Position numbers and translations under genes: made by a program. Of a DNA stretch of 64,000 nt, positions 49,407-57,650 are shown piece by piece; the first letter of the stretch is position 1, and each line of letters starts with the position of its first letter. The stretch comes from G963720515 sp963720515 (lineage in GTDB: Bacteria; Actinomycetota; Thermoleophilia; Gaiellales; Gaiellaceae): positions 2,294,001 through 2,358,000 of the forward strand of contig OY970397.1 of assembly GCA_963720515.1 (NCBI GenBank). Reading direction: 5' to 3'. The notes under the pieces are model-generated. The model made no database searches. It worked only from the letters and a program-made list of their open reading frames with translations, and was not told the origin of the DNA.

Positions 49407-51194
49407 CTACTGGGTGAGGACGCGGCCGAGCTCCTCGATCGAGGTGAGCCCGGAGGCTACCTTCGCGAGGCCGTCGTCCCAGAGGGACTTCATGCCGGCT
49501 GACATACCGGCGCGCTCGAGCTCCTCGCGGCTCGCGTGCGCCGAGGCGAGGCGTGAGATGTCCTCGTTCATGACCATGAGCTGGTAGATGCCGATCCGGC
49601 CCTTGTAGCCGGTCTGGTTGCAGCGGGGACAGCCCTTCTTGCGGTAGAGCGAGACGCCGTCGGCAGCCGCGACCTGCTCGGGCGTGAAGCGCGCGTTCAG
49701 CATCTCCTCGTGCGTCGGGATGTACATCTCGCAGCAGTGCGTGCAGAGTTTGCGCGCGAGGCGCTGCGCGACGACGGCCGTGACGGCGGCGGCGGTGAGG
49801 AACGGCTCGACGCCCATCTCGTTCAGGCGCGTGAGTGCGGCCGGCGCGTCGTTCGTATGCAGCGTCGAGAGCACGAAGTGACCGGTGAGCGCCGCCTCGA
49901 TGGCCATCTTGGCCGTCTCGACGTCGCGGATCTCGCCCACCATCACCACGTCGGGGTCGGAACGCAGGATGGAGCGGAGCGCGGAGGCGAACGTGAGGCC
50001 CGCCTTCGGATTCACCTGGATCTGGTTCAGGCCCTGCATCCGGTACTCGACCGGGTCCTCGACCGTGATGATGTTCACCTGCGGGTCGTTCAGCATCTCG
50101 AGCGACGCGTAGAGCGACGTCGACTTACCGGAACCGGTCGGGCCTGTGACGAGGAGCGCGCCGGTCGGCTTCTGGATGACCTCCTCGAGAACCGCACGCA
50201 TGTCGTCGGAAAACCCGAGGTCGGAAAGCGAGGGGAGCCGCTTCGACTTGTCGATCAGCCGCATGACGACCATCTCGCCCTCGACGGAGGGGAGGACCGC
50301 GACACGGATGTCGAGGAGGCGCCCGGCGGCCTTGGCGTTCAGCGCGATGCGGCCGTCCTGCGGCTTGCGGCGCTCGGCGATGTCCATTTTCGCGAGCACC
50401 TTGAGCCGCGTCGTCACGGCCGTGGCGAGCCGCTTGGGGATCCGCTGGACCTCATGCAGCACGCCGTCCACGCGGAGGCGCACGACGAGCGAGTCGTCCT
50501 GCGGGTCGAAGTGGAGGTCCGAGGCGCCGTCCTCGGCCGCCTGGAGGATGATCGAGTTGACGAGCCGGACGAGCGGGGCGTCCGAGACGCCGTCGTCCGC
50601 CTCGAGGTCGTCGTCCTCGTCGGCCGCCTCCTCGAGCTCCATCTCGTCCTCGACGAGGGCGGCGCGCTCCCAGACCTCGGTCGCGCGGACGACCTTGCGG
50701 AGCTCGAGCTCGATGTCCTCGCGGGGCGCGACGCCGATCTCGAGCGTGTGGCGCGTGGCGAGGCGGAGCTCGTCCACCCTGTGGACGTCGCTCGGGTCGG
50801 CGATCGCGACGCGAAGCGTGGTTCCGTCGAGCTGGTACGGAAGGGCGGCGACGCGCTCGAGGACGTGCGCCGGGATCGACTCGACGGCCTCCTTCTGCAC
50901 CTCGACCTCGGAGAAGTCGATGAAGGGCATGTGGTGCCGCTCGGCGAGGACACGGGCGATTACGGCGCCGTCCGCGGCGGTCTCGGCCAGCGTGTCGGCG
51001 AGCGAGCCGTAGCCCGCGCGCGCGGTCGCCTCCGCCAGGCGGTCTGGGGCGATCAGGCCGGTCGTCTCGAGGAAGTCGGCGAGCAGGGCCGCCGTCTTGT
51101 TGGGGTTGATTCCCGCGCCGGGCGGCGGCACGGGCTTGATCCCAGCCTCCTCGCTCTTCGCGGCGTCGCGAGACTTGGAGTCGTCCTTAGCCAC
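49407..51194 (-). CDS. pilB: Type IV pilus assembly ATPase PilB
   Basis: A 595-residue hexameric ATPase that drives pilus extension. The N-terminal MshEN-like region (FLETTGLIAPDRLAEA...HMPFIDFSEVEVQ) is followed by an acidic linker, GASDLHFDPQDDSLVVRLRV, Walker A GPTGSGKSTSLYA, Asp box (TVEDPVEYRM), Walker B DPDVVMVGEIRDVET and His box LSTLHTNDAPAALTRLNEMG. The tetracysteine zinc motif (CTHCC and CPRCNQTGYKGR) is intact. Length matches PilB. The start is a GTG. Three short direct repeats lie upstream. It is transcribed opposite to pilT1 but is clearly part of the same system. Confidence 0.95.
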   Translation of the reverse strand: MAKDDSKSRDAAKSEEAGIKPVPPPGAGINPNKTAALLADFLETTGLIAPDRLAEATARAGYGSLADTLAETAADGAVIARVLAERHHMPFIDFSEVEVQKEAVESIPAHVLERVAALPYQLDGTTLRVAIADPSDVHRVDELRLATRHTLEIGVAPREDIELELRKVVRATEVWERAALVEDEMELEEAADEDDDLEADDGVSDAPLVRLVNSIILQAAEDGASDLHFDPQDDSLVVRLRVDGVLHEVQRIPKRLATAVTTRLKVLAKMDIAERRKPQDGRIALNAKAAGRLLDIRVAVLPSVEGEMVVMRLIDKSKRLPSLSDLGFSDDMRAVLEEVIQKPTGALLVTGPTGSGKSTSLYASLEMLNDPQVNIITVEDPVEYRMQGLNQIQVNPKAGLTFASALRSILRSDPDVVMVGEIRDVETAKMAIEAALTGHFVLSTLHTNDAPAALTRLNEMGVEPFLTAAAVTAVVAQRLARKLCTHCCEMYIPTHEEMLNARFTPEQVAAADGVSLYRKKGCPRCNQTGYKGRIGIYQLMVMNEDISRLASAHASREELERAGMSAGMKSLWDDGLAKVASGLTSIEELGRVLTQ

Positions 51195-51268
51195 TCTTGG
51201 GTCTCTTATCGGCCGCGGAGCCCGAATCCCTGAGACTGGGGATCAAGCGAACGGGGGAGGGCGATTTC

Positions 51269-51300
51269 GGTGCAAATCCGGCGCAAATCCGGTGCAATCC
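51269..51300. repeat. Three tandem 11-base repeats upstream of pilB
   Basis: GGTGCAAATCC, GGCGCAAATCC and GGTGCAATCC follow each other (the last is one base short). They lie 75-106 bases before the pilB start, so they could be an operator for a regulator of pilB. Confidence 0.6.
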
Positions 51301-51328
51301 GCCCGCCGAGCCGCCGGTAGCGTTGATC

Positions 51329-51351
51329 CCAGGGGGGCTCGCGCCCCCTTG
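51329..51351. terminator. GC-rich hairpin in the pilD-pilB gap
   Basis: The sequence around CAGGGGGGCTCGCGCCCCCTTG can fold into a GC-rich stem of six or seven pairs. It lies downstream of pilD and upstream of pilB on the minus strand, so it may end the pilD transcript. No U-tract. Confidence 0.35.
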
Positions 51352-51393
51352 GGGGCACGTGGGGCCCGAAGCCGCGCCGAGGTCCCGCGCCGG

Positions 51394-52140
51394 CTAGAAG
51401 ACGCCGAGGTAGGCGTCGAAGAGCTGCTCGCCCCAGAAGAGAGCAACGATTGCTCCGAAGGCGAGGAACGGGCCGAACGGGATCGCCATCTTCCGCGCCG
51501 ACGAACCGTGCCGGGCGAGCAGGAAGATCGCGGGGAGAAGCGCGGCCAGCATCCCGACCATGAGGCCGACGCCGACGTAGCGGCCGAGCATCGCGCCGAG
51601 GAGCAGGGCGAGCTTCACGTCGCCCATGCCCATCCCGGCCGGGTAGGCGAGGAGCGCCGCGAAGAGGAAGAGTGAGGCCGCGAGCGCCGCGAGGATCCAC
51701 TCGAGGCTGGGGTTGAGCGCGGTCTGGGCGGCGAGCACGACCGCGAAGGAGGGGAGGACGATCACGTCCGGCAGGATCCGGTGCTCGAAGTCGATCGCCG
51801 AGAGCGCGACGAGGACCGTCACGAAGAACGCCGCGACGAACGCCTCGGCGGTCGGGCCGAAATGCAGGAACGACGCGGCGATGAGGATCGCCGTCACCAG
51901 CTCGACGAGCGGGTAGCGCAGGCCGATCGGCGCCTCGCAGCCGCGGCAGCGTCCGCGGAGGAGCGCATAGGACACGAGCGGAAGGTTCTCCCACGGCGCG
52001 AGCACGTGGCCGCAGCCCGGGCAGGCCGAGCGCGGGCTCACGATCGAGCGGCGCTCGGGGACGCGCGCGACGACGACGTTCAGGAAGCTCCCGATCGCGA
52101 GCGCGGGCGCGAAGGCCAGGGCGGCGAAGGCGACGTTCAT
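51394..52140 (-). CDS. pilD: Prepilin peptidase PilD/GspO
   Basis: A 248-residue membrane aspartyl protease with about eight helices that removes prepilin leaders and N-methylates them. N-terminal zinc domain: two CxxC pairs (SACPGCGHVL and CRGCEAPI). Catalytic Asp residues appear in LSAIDFEHRILPD and GMGMGDVKLAL, the two conserved sites. Length and topology match full PilD. ATG at 52140 overlaps the stop of the upstream membrane protein (ATGA). It processes the prepilins encoded in this locus. Confidence 0.95.
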   Translation of the reverse strand: MNVAFAALAFAPALAIGSFLNVVVARVPERRSIVSPRSACPGCGHVLAPWENLPLVSYALLRGRCRGCEAPIGLRYPLVELVTAILIAASFLHFGPTAEAFVAAFFVTVLVALSAIDFEHRILPDVIVLPSFAVVLAAQTALNPSLEWILAALAASLFLFAALLAYPAGMGMGDVKLALLLGAMLGRYVGVGLMVGMLAALLPAIFLLARHGSSARKMAIPFGPFLAFGAIVALFWGEQLFDAYLGVF

Positions 52141-53102
52141 GCCTGCGAGATCGGCATCCGGCGCCGTCGCCTTGACCATGCGACGAGCGCGCGGCCGCGA
52201 GGCGAGGTCGCGAGCTCGGCCACGGCGGCGAGGACGAGGGTCTGGAACGCGACCCAGTACCAGGAGTAGGAGACCGGGTCGAGCACGAGGCGGACGGCCA
52301 CGGCGGCCGCGAGGCTCGCGGCGAGCGCGTGCGTCGTGCGCCGCAGGGCGAGGGCAACGCCGACGCCGGTCGCGAGCGCCGCGGTCGCCTGGGCGAGCCG
52401 CAGGCTCCAAGGGAACGTGGCGCCGGGGTCGAGCACGAGGCTCGCGAGCGTCCCGCCGGTCACCGTCCAGGCGTAGTCGAGCATCGCGAAGCTCCCGGCG
52501 AGGACGAACGGCAGGTAGAGGAGCGCAGCGCCCGCGAGCGCGCCGGCGGCCGCGGCGAACGCGGGCCGGACGCGCGGCGCGAGGGCGAACACGCAGACCC
52601 CGAGCGCGCCCCAGGTCTCGAAGCCGGCCGACAGCGCGACGAGAAGCGCCGCGCGGCGCAGCCGTCCCTCGCGCACGTCCATGCCTGCGTTGAGCCAGAG
52701 GATCGGCACGAAGAGCTGCGCGGGATGCCCGCCGGCGACCGCGCAGTGGGGGAGGTCGAGCAGGAGCACGGCGAGCCCGGCGCCGAGGACGACCCACTGC
52801 ATCGGCAGGCCGCGCCCGCGCAGCAGGCGGCAGATCGTGGCGACGAGCGCCCAGGTCCCCACGACCTGGAGGACGATCGCGAGGAGGCCGAGCGGCGCGA
52901 GGCCGAACGGCGCGAGCTCGAGCGGCCCCGCCTGGACGGCCGGGTCCGCATAGGTGTGCGTCCAGTCCGCCGACACGAGCGTCTGGCCCGCGTGGCGGAA
53001 GAACTCGGCGTCGCCGCCTGCAAGCGCGAGATCCGTCGCGGCGATTCCCGCCGCGGCCGCGAGGACGGCCGACCAGGCAAGCGCGGTCGCCCGCGTGGCC
53101 AC
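52137..53102 (-). CDS. Multi-pass membrane protein, possibly GT87/DUF2029-like
   Basis: A 321-residue polytopic membrane protein with eight or more hydrophobic helices. An extracytoplasmic acidic motif (GGDAEFFRHAGQTLVSADWT) near the N-terminus and a HCAVAGGHPAQLFVP loop recall GT-C-fold mannosyltransferase-like proteins (DUF2029/GT87), which could glycosylate pilins; no family match can be proven by eye. GTG at 53102 follows the upstream stop directly, and its end overlaps the pilD start. Its position inside the pilus operon suggests a role in pilin modification or biogenesis. Confidence 0.6.
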   Translation of the reverse strand: MATRATALAWSAVLAAAAGIAATDLALAGGDAEFFRHAGQTLVSADWTHTYADPAVQAGPLELAPFGLAPLGLLAIVLQVVGTWALVATICRLLRGRGLPMQWVVLGAGLAVLLLDLPHCAVAGGHPAQLFVPILWLNAGMDVREGRLRRAALLVALSAGFETWGALGVCVFALAPRVRPAFAAAAGALAGAALLYLPFVLAGSFAMLDYAWTVTGGTLASLVLDPGATFPWSLRLAQATAALATGVGVALALRRTTHALAASLAAAVAVRLVLDPVSYSWYWVAFQTLVLAAVAELATSPRGRALVAWSRRRRRMPISQA

Positions 53103-53386
53103 TAGCTCACCTCGCAGCCGAGGTACGTGAGCGCCTTCGCCGCCTCGTCCACGAACGCGGTCGCCTCGGCCGGCGTCCCGAACACGTACGGCCCGGGGTT
53201 CAGCGGGTCGATCACGAGGCCGGACACGGGGTAGACCTCGCACTCGACGGAGCACTGGAGCCCGCGCTGCACCGCGCGGATCGTCGCGACCGCACGGCCG
53301 TCCTTGCGCGCCTTCTTGACGGCGAGCTCCTGCTCGTCGCCTTCGGCCGCCGGGACGGGCTCGGCGGCCCCGCCGCCGCCCCTCAT
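53102..53386 (-). CDS. Small protein in the pilus operon, unknown function
   Basis: A 94-residue protein with an acidic N-terminus and a compact C-terminal domain (RGLQCSVECEVYPVSGLVID, GPYVFGTPAEATAFVDEAAK) that contains three Cys residues. No membrane segment. It overlaps the upstream (ATGA) and adjoins the downstream gene, so it is co-translated with the thioredoxin-like gene and the membrane protein. Not recognised. Confidence 0.7.
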   Translation of the reverse strand: MRGGGGAAEPVPAAEGDEQELAVKKARKDGRAVATIRAVQRGLQCSVECEVYPVSGLVIDPLNPGPYVFGTPAEATAFVDEAAKALTYLGCEVS

Positions 53387-54231
53387 ACCGCCGCGTTGTC
53401 GGCGGCCTGGGCGACCGTCTCGCGGTCGACCCAGCCGGAGAACGTGGAGACGGCGCCCTTCGCGCGCGTGAGAACGAGCACGGTGGGCGCCTCGCGGATC
53501 GAGTACTCGGCGGCGAGCCGCGCGATCGCCTTCGCGTCGTAGACGTCCACGGAGACGTAGCCGGCGCCGGCGAGGAGCGCGCCCGCGCGCGCCTCGGCGA
53601 TCGCGAGGCGGTCGAGCGGCGCGTCGGGCGCGTAGAGCACGGCCACGACGACCTTGTGCTTGTCGAGCTGGCGTGCGAGCTCCGTGTCGTCCGTCCCGCC
53701 CACGGCGCACTCGTCGGCGCCGAGCGAGCGGGCGATCGTGTTGCCGCGGTCGTTCGCGCGGAACGCGGTGCCGGTGAGCTCAGCGAACTTCGCGACGTCG
53801 CCGGCCTGGAGCGCGGTGACCGCCTCGCGCTCGACCGTGACGAACCGGGTGTAGGAAGCCAGCATGAGCTTGACCTCCTTCGCGTCCGCGGCCGGAACCG
53901 GGACCTGCGCGAGCTCCGCGATCGCCTTGTCCGCGGCGTCGAGCGTCAGCGGCAGGCGCGTCACGAGCTCCGTCCGGCTCTGGGGGACGGGGATCGCCGC
54001 GGTCTCGTCGTTCAGGTTCGCGCAAATCGTGTTCGCCTGCTTCGCCCACGCGGAGAGCTTCACGTCGGCCACGGGCGCGGCCGCCGGGGCGGGCTTGTGC
54101 ACCGGCAGCGGCTCCTGGCCGCCCGAGGGCGTCCCGCTGAACGCGAAGGCGCCGACGGCGACTCCGAGCAGGGCAAGGACGGCCGTGGGCACGAGGACGC
54201 GAATCCGCATGTTCGACCGCAGGGACTTCAC
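53383..54231 (-). CDS. Exported protein with a thioredoxin-like fold lacking CxxC
   Basis: A 282-residue exported protein. An N-terminal membrane/signal segment (RIRVLVPTAVLALLGVAVGA) precedes a helical domain (about residues 55-180) with SAWAKQANTICANLNDETAA, similar to small periplasmic helical bundles. The last 95 residues look like a thioredoxin fold (KHKVVVAVLYAPDAPLDRLA, YVSVDVYDAKAIARLAAEYS, REAPTVLVLTRAKGAVSTFS), but the CxxC site is replaced by APDAP. GTG at 54231 or ATG at 54210 may be the start. Located between pilA and pilD, it may support pilin folding or assembly. Confidence 0.7.
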   Translation of the reverse strand: MKSLRSNMRIRVLVPTAVLALLGVAVGAFAFSGTPSGGQEPLPVHKPAPAAAPVADVKLSAWAKQANTICANLNDETAAIPVPQSRTELVTRLPLTLDAADKAIAELAQVPVPAADAKEVKLMLASYTRFVTVEREAVTALQAGDVAKFAELTGTAFRANDRGNTIARSLGADECAVGGTDDTELARQLDKHKVVVAVLYAPDAPLDRLAIAEARAGALLAGAGYVSVDVYDAKAIARLAAEYSIREAPTVLVLTRAKGAVSTFSGWVDRETVAQAADNAAV

Positions 54232-54268
54232 CCTGTCTCTATCGGCATCCAGCGCCGGGCCTTGATAT

Positions 54269-54298
54269 GGAAAGGGCCCGGTTTCCCGGGCCCTTTCC
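54269..54298. terminator. Terminator after pilin gene 1
   Basis: GGAAAGGGCCCGG pairs perfectly with CCGGGCCCTTTCC around a four-base loop (13 pairs). It follows the stop of pilin 1 by about 20 bases on the minus strand. Confidence 0.8.
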
Positions 54299-54318
54299 GA
54301 ACGTGGTGCGCAGCGCCG

Positions 54319-54708
54319 TTACGAGCAGGCGCCGGTGATGATGTCGGCGGACGGGCCGTTCTTGTTGAACGTGGCCGCACCGACGACGGACTGGACGCAG
54401 TAGGTGGTCGCGTTCAGCGTCGAGCCGAAGGTGATGTTCTTGATGCCGGCGTCGTAGCTTGCCTGGATCCCGGCGAGGGTCATACCCGCGTACGTGTTGT
54501 TGTCCGCGTAGTAGGCCTCGAGTCCGGGGATCGATGCGCGCACGTTCGCCTTGGCAGCCGACTCGTTGGCGCGATCCCTGAACTTCAGGTAGCTGGGAAT
54601 CGCGATGGCGAGCAGGATGCCGATGATGATGATCACGACGAGGAGCTCGATGAGCGTGAAACCGCTCTCGCCCCTGCCCTTCGCGATCCGCTTCTGAAGC
54701 CGCTGCAT
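54319..54708 (-). CDS. pilA: Type IV major pilin, copy 1
   Basis: A 129-residue prepilin. Leader of basic residues ends at GESG, then FTLIELLVVIIIIGILLAIA IPSYLKF, the classic class III signal with Glu at +5. The globular part has two Cys (YCVQSV and GACS) forming the likely D-loop disulfide. It polymerises into the pilus. AAGGAGG precedes the ATG at 54708. Own terminator downstream. From the cleavage site onward it is nearly identical to copy 2. Confidence 0.95.
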   Translation of the reverse strand: MQRLQKRIAKGRGESGFTLIELLVVIIIIGILLAIAIPSYLKFRDRANESAAKANVRASIPGLEAYYADNNTYAGMTLAGIQASYDAGIKNITFGSTLNATTYCVQSVVGAATFNKNGPSADIITGACS

Positions 54709-54813
54709 ATGAGTGTCTTCCTCCTTGGCGTTTGGCACGTGGCTCCCGGCACGTATCGGGCGGGGGAGGCCCGACCCTTAGCGCCATCGGGGGGATCTGC
54801 ATTCGCGCAACGA

Positions 54814-54841
54814 AAAGGGGCCCGGTTTCCCAGGCCCCTTT
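54814..54841. terminator. Terminator after pilin gene 2
   Basis: AAAGGGGCC pairs with GGCCCCTTT over a ten-base loop, just past the stop of pilin 2 on the minus strand; similar in design to the hairpin after pilin 1. Confidence 0.75.
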
Positions 54842-54864
54842 CAGGCTTCGTCTGGCGTGCTCGG

Positions 54865-55257
54865 CTAGGAGCAGGCGCCGGTGACGATGTCGGCGGACGG
54901 GCCGTTCTTGTTGAACGTGGCCGCACCGACGACGGACTGGACGCAGTAGGTGGTCGCGTTCAGCGTCGAGCCGAAGGTGATGTTCTTGATGCCGGCGTCG
55001 TAGCTCGCCTGGATCCCGGCGAGGGTCATACCCGCGTACGTGTTGTTGTCCGCGTAGTAGGCCTCGAGTCCGGGGATCGATGCGCGCACGTTCGCCTTGG
55101 CAGCCGACTCGTTGGCGCGATCCCTGAACTTCAGGTAGCTGGGAATCGCGATGGCGAGCAGGATGCCGATGATGATGATCACGACGAGAAGCTCGATGAG
55201 CGTGAAGCCGCCCTCGCTCTTGCTCTTCGTAATCCTCGAGTTGAGCCGCTTGAACAT
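54865..55257 (-). CDS. pilA: Type IV major pilin, copy 2
   Basis: A 130-residue prepilin with a different leader (MFKRLNSRITKSKSEGG) but the same mature sequence as copy 1 apart from one Ile/Val change near the end. Cleavage after EGG before FTLIELLVV. GAGGAGG lies six bases before the ATG at 55257, a stronger start than that of copy 1. Divergent from the pilT2-pilMNO operon. Confidence 0.95.
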   Translation of the reverse strand: MFKRLNSRITKSKSEGGFTLIELLVVIIIIGILLAIAIPSYLKFRDRANESAAKANVRASIPGLEAYYADNNTYAGMTLAGIQASYDAGIKNITFGSTLNATTYCVQSVVGAATFNKNGPSADIVTGACS

Positions 55258-55434
55258 GAAGTTCCTCCTCATCGAGCTGTAGGCGTTCTGGCTCAGGCCT
55301 CAGCAGAGAGGCCTACGGCGGTTATCGGGCTCCGCGGCGCGCAGGACCTGCCTCAAACGAGGGAAACGGGCTCCCCTTTTTGACCCCCTTCAGTTCTCCA
55401 GGGCGCCTGCCGATACGACCCGCTGGAGGGAGCC

Positions 55435-56583
55435 ATGGATCTGAATTACGCGGCATCTGGCGGAAGCGTGTTCTCCATCGACGATCTGCTCGAGCAGATG
55501 GTCGGGAGCGGCGCATCCGATCTTCACGTCACGAGTGGCGCGGAGCCGTCCGTGCGCCTGCGAGGGCATCTCGCGCGCATGGAGGACTTCGGCCGGTTCA
55601 CGTCCGACGACACGCAGCGCCTGCTCTACCGGATGCTCTCGACGGACCAGCAGAAGCACCTCGAGATCAATCGCCAGATCGACCTCTCGTACTCGCTCCC
55701 CGGCATCGCCCGGTTCCGTGTGAACGTCTTTTTCCAGCGCGAAAGCCTGAGCGCCGCCTTCCGCGTCATCCCCACGGAGATCAAGGGGCTCGAGGAGCTC
55801 GGCATGCCGAGCTCGCTCTACGAGCTGTGCGAGAAGCCGCGCGGCCTCGTGCTCGTCACCGGCCCGACCGGCTCGGGCAAGTCGACGACGCTTGCCTCGA
55901 TGATCGACAAGATCAACCGCTCGCGCGCGGATCACATCATCACGATCGAGGACCCGATCGAGTTCCTGCACAAGCACAAGAAGTGCATCGTGAACCAGCG
56001 GGAGATCGGTCCCGACGCGATCAGCTTCTCCGACGCGCTCCGCGGCGCGCTCCGCCAGGACCCCGACGTGATCCTCCTCGGCGAGATGCGCGACCTCGAG
56101 ACGATCGGGACCGCGCTGACCGCCGCCGAGACCGGCCACCTCGTCTTCGCCACGCTCCACACGCAGGACGCGCCGTCCACCGTCGACCGCCTGATCGACG
56201 CGTTCCCGGCCGCGCAGCAGGAGCAGGTGCGCGTGCAGATCGCCTCGACGCTCCAGGGCGTCGTCACCCAGACCCTTCTCCCGACCTCGGACGGCCAGGG
56301 CCGCGTGCCCGCCATCGAGGTGCTCCTCCCGGACGACGCCGTCCGGAACCTGATCCGCCAGGCGAAGGTCGAGCAGGTCTACTCGGTCATGCAGACCGCC
56401 GGCAAGCGCGGCATGCAGACGCTCGAGCAGTCGCTCGCCGAGCTCGTCATGCGCGGGATCGTGAGCCAGGACACGGCCATGAACGTCTCGAGCCGCCCCG
56501 ATCAGCTGCTCGGCCTCCTCCAGCGGGCCGGGCTTGCGGTCGAGCCGGCCGACACCGGCGGCCTTCGGGTGGCGGGGAGCTAG
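55435..56583 (+). CDS. pilT: Type IV pilus retraction ATPase PilT, copy 2
   Basis: A 382-residue PilT. N-terminal domain GASDLHVTSGAEPSVRLRGH; Walker A GPTGSGKSTTLASM; Asp box (TIEDPIEFLH); Walker B DPDVILLGEMRDLETIG; His box FATLHTQDAPSTVDRLID; C-terminal AVRNLIRQAKVEQV, equivalent to the AIRNLIRE motif needed for retraction. Unlike copy 1, it has no acidic tail. First gene of the pilMNO operon, with PilM starting two bases after the stop. Two PilT copies allow different retraction speeds or forces. Confidence 0.95.
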   Translation: MDLNYAASGGSVFSIDDLLEQMVGSGASDLHVTSGAEPSVRLRGHLARMEDFGRFTSDDTQRLLYRMLSTDQQKHLEINRQIDLSYSLPGIARFRVNVFFQRESLSAAFRVIPTEIKGLEELGMPSSLYELCEKPRGLVLVTGPTGSGKSTTLASMIDKINRSRADHIITIEDPIEFLHKHKKCIVNQREIGPDAISFSDALRGALRQDPDVILLGEMRDLETIGTALTAAETGHLVFATLHTQDAPSTVDRLIDAFPAAQQEQVRVQIASTLQGVVTQTLLPTSDGQGRVPAIEVLLPDDAVRNLIRQAKVEQVYSVMQTAGKRGMQTLEQSLAELVMRGIVSQDTAMNVSSRPDQLLGLLQRAGLAVEPADTGGLRVAGS

Positions 56584-56585
56584 CG

Positions 56586-57650
56586 ATGGGGAAGACGGTC
56601 GTCGGCCTCAAGATCGGCGCGTCGCAGCTCGCGGCCGCCACGGTCAACGTGAACGGATCCGCGCAGGTCGTGCAGGTCGCGCGCGACGGTCTTCCTGCCG
56701 GTCTCGTCTCGGCCGGCGAGGTGCGCGACGTCGACGGGCTCGCGGCCGCGCTCAAGGACTTCTTCAAGCAGCACAAGCTTCCGGGCCGCGCCGTCCGGAT
56801 CGGTATCGCGAACAACCGCATCGGCGTCCGGGCGATCGAGCTCGCAGGGATCGCCGACGAGAAGCAGCTCGCCAACGCGGTCCGGTTCCGCGCGCAGGAG
56901 GCGCTGCCGATCCCGATCGACGAGGCGGTGCTCGACTTCCAGGTGCTCGACGAGAGCGTGAACGCCGAGGGCCTCCCGGTCCGGCGCGTGCTGCTCGTCG
57001 TCGCCTACCGCGACCTCGTGGACGCGTACGTCCAGGCGTGCCGGCTCGCCGGTCTCCACCTTGCTGGCGTGGATCTCGAGGCGTTCGCGCTGCTTCGCTC
57101 GCTCGTCCCGGCCCCGACGGCCGAGCAGGTCGCCGACCGCAGCGCGCTCGTCGCGGTCGCGATCGGCTCCGAGCGCTCGATCCTCGCCGTGTCCGACGGC
57201 CGCACCTGCGAGTTCACACGCGTCCTCGACTGGGGCGGCGTTCAGCTCACCGGCGCGCTCGCCCGGTCGCTCTCGCTCGAGGCCGACGAGGCCGAGCGGG
57301 TGAAGACGCTCTGCACGCTCAGCGAGACCCCGAACGTGATCCAGGGCCTCACGTCCGAGCAGACCACGCAAGCCGTCGAGACGCTTCGCGGCGCCCTCCA
57401 GGGCTTCGCACGCGAGCTCGTCGCCTCGCTCCAGTTCTACCAGTCCCAGCCGGGCTCGCTCGGCATCCGCGAGGTCGTGCTCGCAGGCGGGACGGCCCAG
57501 CTCGGCGGGCTCGCCGAGACGCTCCAGTCGAGCGTCGGCGTCACCGTCCGCGTCGGCGATCCGTCGCTCTCCGTGGGCGTCGGCCGCAAGCTCCGCGACC
57601 CGATCGGCCCGGCGTTCGCCGTGCCTGTCGGCCTGGGGATGGCCTCCTGA
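56586..57650 (+). CDS. pilM: Type IV pilus inner-membrane platform protein PilM
   Basis: A 354-residue actin-like cytoplasmic protein that binds the PilN tail. ATPase-fold motifs: VVGLKIGASQLAAATVNVNG, ALVAVAIGSERSILAVSDGR, EVVLAGGTAQLGGLAETLQS, with SVGVGRKLRDPIGPAFAVPVG near the end. The N-terminus contains the beta-hairpin typical of PilM. It starts two bases after pilT2 and its stop overlaps the PilN start (TGATG), so translation is coupled. Confidence 0.92.
   Translation: MGKTVVGLKIGASQLAAATVNVNGSAQVVQVARDGLPAGLVSAGEVRDVDGLAAALKDFFKQHKLPGRAVRIGIANNRIGVRAIELAGIADEKQLANAVRFRAQEALPIPIDEAVLDFQVLDESVNAEGLPVRRVLLVVAYRDLVDAYVQACRLAGLHLAGVDLEAFALLRSLVPAPTAEQVADRSALVAVAIGSERSILAVSDGRTCEFTRVLDWGGVQLTGALARSLSLEADEAERVKTLCTLSETPNVIQGLTSEQTTQAVETLRGALQGFARELVASLQFYQSQPGSLGIREVVLAGGTAQLGGLAETLQSSVGVTVRVGDPSLSVGVGRKLRDPIGPAFAVPVGLGMAS

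Larger units (their letters stand above)
54319..55213. repeat. Near-identical direct duplication of the pilin gene body
   Basis: About 345 bases are shared by the two pilin genes (copy 1 roughly 54319-54668, copy 2 roughly 54865-55213) with only about four base differences that I can find. The leader-coding parts and upstream regions differ, so exchange is restricted to the pilin body. Confidence 0.9.
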
